11,200 bases of DNA, from NCBI GenBank assembly GCA_904501965.1, contig CAJGCS010000024.1:1-11200 (forward strand). The letters are read 5' to 3'. Both the position numbers and the translations under genes were made by a program. Below the pieces are notes generated by a model. That model saw only the letters and a program-made list of their open reading frames with translations, was not told the DNA's origin and ran no database searches. The DNA is from an uncultured Bacilli bacterium (GTDB lineage: Bacteria; Bacillota_I; Bacilli_A; ML615J-28; CAG-313). The stretch's first letter is position 1; each line of letters begins with the position of its first letter. Positions 5,829 through 11,200 of this stretch are shown here, piece by piece.

Positions 5829-8800
5829 ATGGAAAACATTAATAAAAAATATAAATATATACAAATTGGTATCGCTTCACCTGAAGATATCATAACATGG
5901 GCAAACCCTGTATTACAAGGTAAGAAATTCACATATAATCCAGCTCATCATGAAAAAGTAACGTATATTGATGAAGATGGTAATCAAGTTGAATACATGT
6001 TAAAAGGTGAAGTAAAAAAACCTGAAACTATTAATTACCGCACACAAAGACCAGAAAGAGATGGTTTATTCTGTGAAGTAATCTTTGGTCCAGAAAAAGA
6101 TTTCCAATGTGCTTGTGGTAAATCTCGCAAGAACATGGATAATCATAAAATCTGTGAAAAATGTGGTGTTGAAATTACTGAGTCTAAAGTAAGACGTGAA
6201 AGAATGGGTTATATTGCTCTTGCAACTCCTGTTGTTCATACTTGGTATTTAAGAAACACTCCAAGTAAAATTGCTATTTTACTTGGTATGAAAACAAAAG
6301 ATGTAGTAGATGTTGTTTACTTATCTTCTTACATTATCACAGAAGTTAACACAGATGATCCTGATGAACTTGCAGAAATCTATGTTGGACGTGTTATTAC
6401 TGCACAAGAATTATACATGTTAAAACGCCAATACTTATTTAAGTTTAAAGCGTTAACTGGTGCAGAAGCAATTAAATATTTACTTTCAAATATTGATGTA
6501 AAAGAAATTGCTTTAGAAATGCGTGAAGAATTAAAGACAGCAACAAAACAAAAACGTGAACAATTAATTAAGAGATTAGAAATTGCAGAAGCATTCGCAC
6601 AATCAGACAATAAACCAGAATGGATGGTTATGGATGTAATTCCAGTAATCCCACCTGATTTAAGACCAATGGTACCGCTTGATGGTGGACGTTTTGCAAC
6701 TACTGACTTAAATGACTTATATCGTAAGATTATTAGCCGTAATGCTCGTTTACGTCGTTTACAAGCAAGTAGATCTCCTGAATTAATCGTTATTAATGAA
6801 AAACGTTTAATCCAAAGTTCTGTTGATGCATTAATTGACAACTCAAAACATAATAAGAAAGCTGCATCTGATAAAAACAGAGTTTTAAAATCACTTTCTG
6901 ACTCATTAAGAGGTAAACAAGGTCGTTTCCGTCAAAACTTACTTGGTAAACGTGTTGACTATTCAGGACGTTCAGTTATCGTTATTGGTCCAGATCTAAA
7001 GATGTATCAATGTGGTATCCCAAGAGAAATGGCTCTTATCTTATTTAAACCTTTTATCATTAGTTATTTAAGAAATAAAGAACAAACTCAACAACTTGCA
7101 GATGGAACTATTACTGCTATTACTTCAAATCTTAAAGATAAAGCCGGTGTAAAACGTGCTAAAGAATTAATCGAAAAAGGTGCACCAGAAGCTATGGAAG
7201 CACTTGAAAAGATTATTGTAGAACATCCAGTTTTACTTAACCGTGCCCCTACACTACATAGACTTTCAATTCAAGCATTTGAACCAAAACTTGTAGAAGG
7301 TAAAGCAATTAGACTTCATCCGCTTGTTACAACTGCATTTAACGCCGACTTTGACGGTGACCAAATGCCAGTACACGTTCCATTATCAGAAGAAGCTCAA
7401 ACAGAAGCACGTTTATTAATGCTTGCATCTAAGAATATCTTGGCTCCAAAAGATGGTAAACCAATCGTTACTCCATCTCAAGATATGATCATTGGTAACT
7501 ACTACTTAACAGTAGAAAGAAGCCAAGTAGAACGTGAATATAATACTTTCGAAGAAGTATTTAATGCATATAAAAACCAAGTTAATGATTTTACAGCTCG
7601 TATTATTGTTAATGGTGAAGAATCTTATCGCGATATTAATGCTTTAAAACGCGCAGTTGAAGAAGGAAAAGCTCCAAGTGTTGGTAAATTCTTAATTCCT
7701 GCTCGTGAAGGTAAAGCGTTTATGAATACATCAGAAGTTGAACTTGCATACGAAAAAGGTGAAATTGATTATCATACAAGATTTGTTTTACCTGCTCGTT
7801 CTCTTGGTAAACCATTTGTTCACTTAGATCCAAATAGTCCAAACTATGAAAAGATGCTTGCGAAAAATGAAGAGTTATCAAATCGTTACATCGTAACTAC
7901 ATTTGGTAAGATTATCCAAAACCATGTATTCCCAGAAAACTTCCCATATGTTAATACTCCAGAACTTAAGAATTTAACTGATGGTACTCCTGAAGAATTC
8001 TTTGTTAAACGTGGTGAAAATTATCGTGAATATATTAAAAATCTTCCACTTAACTCTCCATTTAAGAAGAAATTCTTAAGTCAAATTATCAGTGAAGTAT
8101 TTAAACGTGCAAAACTTGCAGAAACTTCAAATACTCTTGATAAGATGAAAGACTTAGGTTTCTATTATTCAACAATCTCTGGTTTAACTGTTTCTGCATT
8201 CGACGTAATGGAAATTACTAAGAAACAAGAAATTCTTGATGTTGCTCAAGAAAAAGTTAACAAGTATAAGAAGATGTATAGACGTGGTACATTAACAGAC
8301 TCAGAACGTCGTGATAATGTAATTAAAGTATGGAACCAAGCTAAGGCTGATATCGAAGCAGAAATCAAAGACATCATGAAAAAATATGCAACAACAAATG
8401 ATATCTTCCTAATGGCTGACTCTGGTGCCCGTGGTTCTTCATCTAACTTTACGCAACTTGCAGGTATGCGTGGTCTGATGGCTAAACCTAATGGGGAATC
8501 AATGGAAATCCCAGTTAAGGCATGTTTCCGTGAAGGTATGAAAATGTCAGAGTTCTTCATTTCTACTCACGGTGCTCGTAAAGGTTCTACCGATACTGCG
8601 TTAAAAACAGCTGAATCTGGTTACTTAACAAGACGTTTAGTTGACGTTTCACAAGACGTAACAGTAACATGTGAAGACTGTGGAACTGATAAAGGTATGT
8701 TATTTAGTACTTTATATAAAGAAGATGGTCAAGTATTAGTATCACTTAAAGATCGTATTATTGGTCGTTATACATCAAAACCTGTTTATGGTAGAGATGC

Positions 8801-9848
8801 ACATAACAGAAAAGTATTACTTGCAGAAAAAGGTCAATTTATTACTCAAGAAATTGCAGAAAATATTGAAGCACATGGAATTGGCTCTGTATATATTAGA
8901 ACATTATTAACATGTGATGCAAAAGTTGGTGTTTGTGTTAAATGTTATGGTTCTGACCTTTCAACTACTGACATCGTTGAAAAAGGTGAAGTAGTTGGTA
9001 TCGTAGCAGCACAATCAATCGGTGAACCAGGTACTCAGTTAACAATGAGAACATTCCACAGTGGTGGGGTTGCTGGTGGCGACGATATCACTCAAGGTTT
9101 ACCACGTATTCAAGAATTATTTGAAGCTCGTGAACCAAAAGGTAAAGGTATTATTTCAGAAATTAAAGGTAAAGTTACTAAAGTTGAACTTGTTAAAGAC
9201 AATCGTTTTAGAATTGATATTGAAAGCCCAATTGATGGAAATAGTAAATCTTACTTAACAGATGCTGGTAAAAAACCAGTTGTTAAAGAAGGTGACTTAG
9301 TTGAAGCTGGTGACTTAATTTCTAAAGGTCTAATCCACCCTAAAGAATTATTAAGAGTTGCAAGTGCTGACAAAGTTCAAAACTATATCTTAAAAGAAGT
9401 ACAAAATGTATACCGTGGCCAAGGGGTAGAAATTTGTGATAAACACGTTGAAATCATCATCAAACAAATGTTACAAAAAGTTGTTGTTGTTGAAGAAGGA
9501 GACACAAACTTACTTCCAGGTACATTTATTTCTAAATCTGAAATCTTAAAAGTATTTACTGACTGTGTTGAAAAAGGTATTCGTGTTCCTGTAGTTAAAC
9601 CTATTATTTTAGGTATTACTAGAGCATCACTTAAATCTGATTCATTCTTATCAGCTGCATCATTCCAAGAAACTACACGTGTATTAACAGAAGCTGCAAT
9701 TCGTGGTAAGATTGATACACTTGATGGCTTAAAAGAAAATATCATCGTTGGTGGCTTAATTCCAGCTGGTACTGGTTTAGTTACTAAAGTTGAATACGAA
9801 AAGGCTGATCCAGAACAATCTGAATATCAAGTAGAAATACTTCCATAA
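5829..9848 (+). CDS. rpoC: DNA-directed RNA polymerase subunit beta'
   Basis: The largest RNA polymerase subunit, carrying the catalytic magnesium site. It has 1339 residues, about 140 more than B. subtilis RpoC. In order: an N-terminal segment with an unusual stretch at about 25-58; the zinc-binding domain (Cys94, 96, 109, 112); the PVIPPDLRPMVPLDGGRFATSDLNDLY-type clamp region, here with TT for TS; GKRVDYSGRSVIVIGP; HPVLLNRAPTLHR; the catalytic NADFDGD at 505-511 (Asp507, 509, 511); an extra segment at about 565-627; the bridge helix at about 916-940; the second zinc site (Cys951, 1029, 1036, 1039); the trigger loop with TQLTMRTFHSGG up to 1080; and the C-terminal SFLSAASFQETTRVL. No large trigger-loop insert of the E. 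coli kind is present. GAGGTG (5818-5823) lies five bases before the ATG. It is co-transcribed with rpoB and ends at a strong terminator. Confidence 0.98.
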   Translation: MENINKKYKYIQIGIASPEDIITWANPVLQGKKFTYNPAHHEKVTYIDEDGNQVEYMLKGEVKKPETINYRTQRPERDGLFCEVIFGPEKDFQCACGKSRKNMDNHKICEKCGVEITESKVRRERMGYIALATPVVHTWYLRNTPSKIAILLGMKTKDVVDVVYLSSYIITEVNTDDPDELAEIYVGRVITAQELYMLKRQYLFKFKALTGAEAIKYLLSNIDVKEIALEMREELKTATKQKREQLIKRLEIAEAFAQSDNKPEWMVMDVIPVIPPDLRPMVPLDGGRFATTDLNDLYRKIISRNARLRRLQASRSPELIVINEKRLIQSSVDALIDNSKHNKKAASDKNRVLKSLSDSLRGKQGRFRQNLLGKRVDYSGRSVIVIGPDLKMYQCGIPREMALILFKPFIISYLRNKEQTQQLADGTITAITSNLKDKAGVKRAKELIEKGAPEAMEALEKIIVEHPVLLNRAPTLHRLSIQAFEPKLVEGKAIRLHPLVTTAFNADFDGDQMPVHVPLSEEAQTEARLLMLASKNILAPKDGKPIVTPSQDMIIGNYYLTVERSQVEREYNTFEEVFNAYKNQVNDFTARIIVNGEESYRDINALKRAVEEGKAPSVGKFLIPAREGKAFMNTSEVELAYEKGEIDYHTRFVLPARSLGKPFVHLDPNSPNYEKMLAKNEELSNRYIVTTFGKIIQNHVFPENFPYVNTPELKNLTDGTPEEFFVKRGENYREYIKNLPLNSPFKKKFLSQIISEVFKRAKLAETSNTLDKMKDLGFYYSTISGLTVSAFDVMEITKKQEILDVAQEKVNKYKKMYRRGTLTDSERRDNVIKVWNQAKADIEAEIKDIMKKYATTNDIFLMADSGARGSSSNFTQLAGMRGLMAKPNGESMEIPVKACFREGMKMSEFFISTHGARKGSTDTALKTAESGYLTRRLVDVSQDVTVTCEDCGTDKGMLFSTLYKEDGQVLVSLKDRIIGRYTSKPVYGRDAHNRKVLLAEKGQFITQEIAENIEAHGIGSVYIRTLLTCDAKVGVCVKCYGSDLSTTDIVEKGEVVGIVAAQSIGEPGTQLTMRTFHSGGVAGGDDITQGLPRIQELFEAREPKGKGIISEIKGKVTKVELVKDNRFRIDIESPIDGNSKSYLTDAGKKPVVKEGDLVEAGDLISKGLIHPKELLRVASADKVQNYILKEVQNVYRGQGVEICDKHVEIIIKQMLQKVVVVEEGDTNLLPGTFISKSEILKVFTDCVEKGIRVPVVKPIILGITRASLKSDSFLSAASFQETTRVLTEAAIRGKIDTLDGLKENIIVGGLIPAGTGLVTKVEYEKADPEQSEYQVEILP

Positions 9849-9855
9849 TAAAATT

Positions 9856-9880
9856 CCACACCATTTGGTGTGGTTTTTTT
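9856..9880 (+). terminator. Strong intrinsic terminator of rpoBC
   Basis: CCACACC (9856-9862) pairs with GGTGTGG (9867-9873) around a four-base loop and is followed by seven Ts (9874-9880), an A, and a second run of seven Ts. It begins eight bases after the rpoC stop and separates rpoBC from the dehydrogenase unit. Confidence 0.95.
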
Positions 9881-9917
9881 ATTTTTTTATTAAAAAATAA
9901 AAATAAAAAGTTGTTAA

Positions 9918-9935
9918 TTGTGAAATAATTTATAA
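9918..9935 (+). promoter_or_regulatory. Candidate Rex (redox-sensing repressor) operator
   Basis: TTGTGAAATAATTTATAA (18 bases) matches the Firmicutes Rex box TTGTGAA-N4-TTCACAA at 12 of 14 defined positions, with a perfect left arm and exact spacing. It covers the -35 and much of the spacer of the promoter at 9920-9948, where a bound repressor would block RNA polymerase. Rex family repressors release DNA when NADH is high and typically control fermentative dehydrogenases, which fits the gene downstream. An overlapping, poorer half-match (TTGTTAA at 9911-9917) lies just upstream. The sequence match is seen; Rex control is inferred. Confidence 0.6.
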
Positions 9936-9948
9936 AAAATGGTATAAT
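9920..9948 (+). promoter_or_regulatory. Sigma-A promoter with extended -10 for the malate dehydrogenase unit
   Basis: TATAAT at 9943-9948 is preceded by TGG (9940-9942), an extended -10 element. GTGAAA (9920-9925) is a four-of-six -35 at 17-base spacing. Transcription should begin near 9955, about 35 bases before the ATG at 9991. Confidence 0.82.
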
Positions 9949-9990
9949 AAGATTGTAAAAATATATTTTAAAAAAGAAAGGCATTATTAT

Positions 9991-11112
9991 ATGGCATATA
10001 TTTATTATTCAAGAAATTTATTAGACAAATTCTGTATGGAAGCATTCCAAAAATTCGGATTTACAAAAGAAGAAGCTCGTATTATTTCTGACGTTTTATT
10101 AATGTCAGATGACTTTGGTATTGAATCTCATGGTATGCAACGTTTAGTTCGTTACCACAAAGGTATCGAAAGTGGTTTAATCAAAATTGATGCAAAACCA
10201 GAAGTTGTATTTGAAACTCCAATTAGTGCTGTAATCGACGCTCATTCTGCAATGGGACAACTTGTTGGTAGACAAGCAATGGATTTAGCTATTGAAAAAG
10301 CTAAAGCATGTGGTGTTGGTATTGTTACTGTACGTAATTCTAACCACTATGGTATTGCAGGTTATTATGCACGTCTTGCAATGGACCAAGGTTTAATTGG
10401 TTTCTCTTGCACAAACTCAGAAGCTATCATGGTTCCTACATTTGGTAAAAAAGCTATGTTAGGTTCTAACCCAATCGCTGTTTCAGCTCCAGCTGAACCA
10501 TATCCATTCTTCTTCGATGCATCAACTACTGTTGTAACAAGAGGAAAATTAGAAATGTATAATAAAATGAATAAACCTGTTCCTACTGGTTGGGCAGTTA
10601 ATAAAGAAGGTGCATCTTCAAACAGTGCATCAGAAGTTTTAGGTAACATTAAAGCTCATGAAGGTGGAGGTATCGTTCCTCTTGGTGGTGATACTGAACT
10701 TCTTGGTAGCCATAAAGGTTATGGTTATGGTATGCTTTGTGAATTATTCTCTTCAATTTTATCACAAGGTATGACATCAGCTCACACTATGCAAAATGGA
10801 TTCTCTGGTATTTGTCATGGTTTCATCGCTTTAAATCCTGCATACTTTGGTAATCCAGAAGATATTAAAAAACATTTTGAAACTTATCTTAACGAACTTC
10901 GTGAAAGCCCTAAAGCTGATGGTGCTGAACGTATTTACACTCATGGTGAAAAAGAAATGTTAGCAGTTAAGAAAGTTGAAGAACAAGGTATTCCTGTAAA
11001 TGAAAATACAGTTAAAGAAATGATTGAAATGGCTGAATATTTACATATGGATGTTAAAGAATATTTCGGTGATTTCAAAGCATCAGATTCAAATTTCAAG
11101 AGTAGTTATTAA
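9991..11112 (+). CDS. Malate/L-lactate dehydrogenase, type-2 (Ldh_2) family
   Basis: A 373-residue NAD(P)-dependent 2-hydroxyacid dehydrogenase of the type-2 malate/lactate dehydrogenase superfamily (YlbC/ComC/AllD relatives), which is unrelated to classical Rossmann-fold malate and lactate dehydrogenases. Supporting motifs are GIESHGMQRL (43-52) with the family SHG at 46-48; NSNHYGIAGYY (116-126), whose His119 is the expected catalytic acid/base; GSNPIAVSAP (158-167); DASTTVVTRGK (176-186) with Asp176; and GSHKGYGYGM (239-248). Length is normal (330-370). It probably interconverts oxaloacetate and malate, or pyruvate and lactate, in the cytosol. The neighbouring malic-enzyme gene favours malate. 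Relatives acting on sulfolactate or ureidoglycolate cannot be excluded by motif alone. A weak GAAAGG site (9976-9981) precedes the ATG. It has its own promoter with a Rex-like operator. Confidence 0.9.
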   Translation: MAYIYYSRNLLDKFCMEAFQKFGFTKEEARIISDVLLMSDDFGIESHGMQRLVRYHKGIESGLIKIDAKPEVVFETPISAVIDAHSAMGQLVGRQAMDLAIEKAKACGVGIVTVRNSNHYGIAGYYARLAMDQGLIGFSCTNSEAIMVPTFGKKAMLGSNPIAVSAPAEPYPFFFDASTTVVTRGKLEMYNKMNKPVPTGWAVNKEGASSNSASEVLGNIKAHEGGGIVPLGGDTELLGSHKGYGYGMLCELFSSILSQGMTSAHTMQNGFSGICHGFIALNPAYFGNPEDIKKHFETYLNELRESPKADGAERIYTHGEKEMLAVKKVEEQGIPVNENTVKEMIEMAEYLHMDVKEYFGDFKASDSNFKSSY

Positions 11113-11134
11113 GATAATCTAGGAGGATATTAAA

Positions 11135-11200
11135 ATGGCTGAAAAAACAGTTTATGAAAAAAGCTTAGAACTTCATGAACAACATCATGGTAAAGTTGAA
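11135..11200 (+). CDS. Probable malic enzyme, N-terminal fragment (continues beyond window)
   Basis: Only 22 codons are visible, from an ATG eight bases after a strong AGGAGG (11121-11126). The N-terminus, with VYEKSLELHEQHHGKVE, resembles the opening helix of bacterial NAD(P)-malic enzymes (malate to pyruvate plus CO2), which typically begin with a SLELH...GK(I/L)E pattern before the SKVPV segment. The gap after the preceding stop is 22 bases with no terminator, so it is almost certainly in one operon with the dehydrogenase. The catalytic Tyr/Lys and the cofactor site lie outside the window, so the call rests on this short match and the context. Confidence 0.72.
   Translation, partial: MAEKTVYEKSLELHEQHHGKVE

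Noticed and set aside
6380..6841. Antisense open frame (153 codons) opposite rpoC
   Set aside because: Lies wholly within conserved rpoC; no family-like motifs and no initiation signals. The same applies to the shorter antisense frames at 3224-3442, 3843-4025, 8246-8560, 9383-9745 and 10365-10649.
9061..9258. Second + strand frame inside rpoC (65 codons)
   Set aside because: Lys/Leu/Val-rich shifted reading of the rpoC trigger-loop region; no Shine-Dalgarno site and no recognisable domain.
9784..9984. Antisense frame across the rpoC terminator and downstream promoter
   Set aside because: A Phe/Lys/Asn-rich product of A/T-rich DNA that reads through the terminator and promoter; not a gene.
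1..11200. UGA-as-tryptophan (Mollicutes code 4)
   Set aside because: Trp codons in the conserved positions of rpoB and rpoC are TGG, and every core gene reads full length with standard stops. The Mollicutes-like RpoB residue alone does not imply code 4.
1..11200. Defence system, CRISPR array, insertion sequence, tRNA or novel multi-gene system
   Set aside because: No repeat arrays, transposase or integrase motifs, cloverleaf genes or unexplained gene clusters were found. The window is conserved core genome plus a metabolic gene pair.

Overview
This window is a ribosomal-protein and RNA-polymerase region from a low-GC bacterium of the Bacillota (Firmicutes). All genes lie on the + strand. The order L1 (partial) - L10 leader - rplJ - rplL - YbxB/RsmC-like methyltransferase - rpoB - rpoC is the classic Bacilli arrangement. 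The intergenic DNA is extremely A/T-rich, Shine-Dalgarno sites are strong, and tryptophan is encoded by TGG with TAA/TAG stops. I see no sign of UGA being read as Trp, so a Mycoplasma/Spiroplasma type code is unlikely. The beta subunit carries Asn at the residue equivalent to E. coli His526, a feature reported for Mollicutes. A Mollicutes-adjacent or Erysipelotrichia-like lineage with the standard code is therefore plausible, but this cannot be settled from the window.

Layout. 1-219: end of rplA. 220-384: A/T-rich spacer with an inverted repeat, then an L10-binding leader RNA. 385-1262: rplJ and rplL, ended by a good intrinsic terminator or attenuator (1274-1303). 1329-1922: a small methyltransferase apparently served by read-through, followed by a weak A/U-rich hairpin. 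2004-2032: a perfect-consensus sigma-A promoter for rpoB, with stem-loops at the predicted 5' end of the transcript. 2113-5766 and 5829-9848: rpoB (TTG start) and rpoC, closed by a strong terminator (9856-9880). 9918-9948: an extended -10 promoter overlapped by a near-consensus Rex operator. 9991-11112: a type-2 malate/L-lactate dehydrogenase. From 11135 to the window end: the N-terminus of a probable malic enzyme.

How the genes work together. L10 and L12 build the ribosomal stalk, with L10 probably feeding back on its own leader. RpoB and RpoC form the catalytic core of RNA polymerase and have their own promoter. The final two genes form an independent carbon/redox unit: a malate or lactate dehydrogenase and a malic enzyme, probably controlled by the NADH/NAD+ sensor Rex. 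No non-coding stretch exceeds 300 bases. I see no mobile element, CRISPR array or tRNA.

I did not find a new multi-gene system; this is core genome. The items most worth a second look are the natural rifampicin-resistance-type residue in RpoB, two lineage-type insertions in RpoC with substitutions at otherwise near-invariant positions, the structured rpoB 5' UTR, and the Rex-like operator on the dehydrogenase/malic-enzyme unit. Comparisons to B. subtilis and E. coli proteins were made from memory, not by alignment software.
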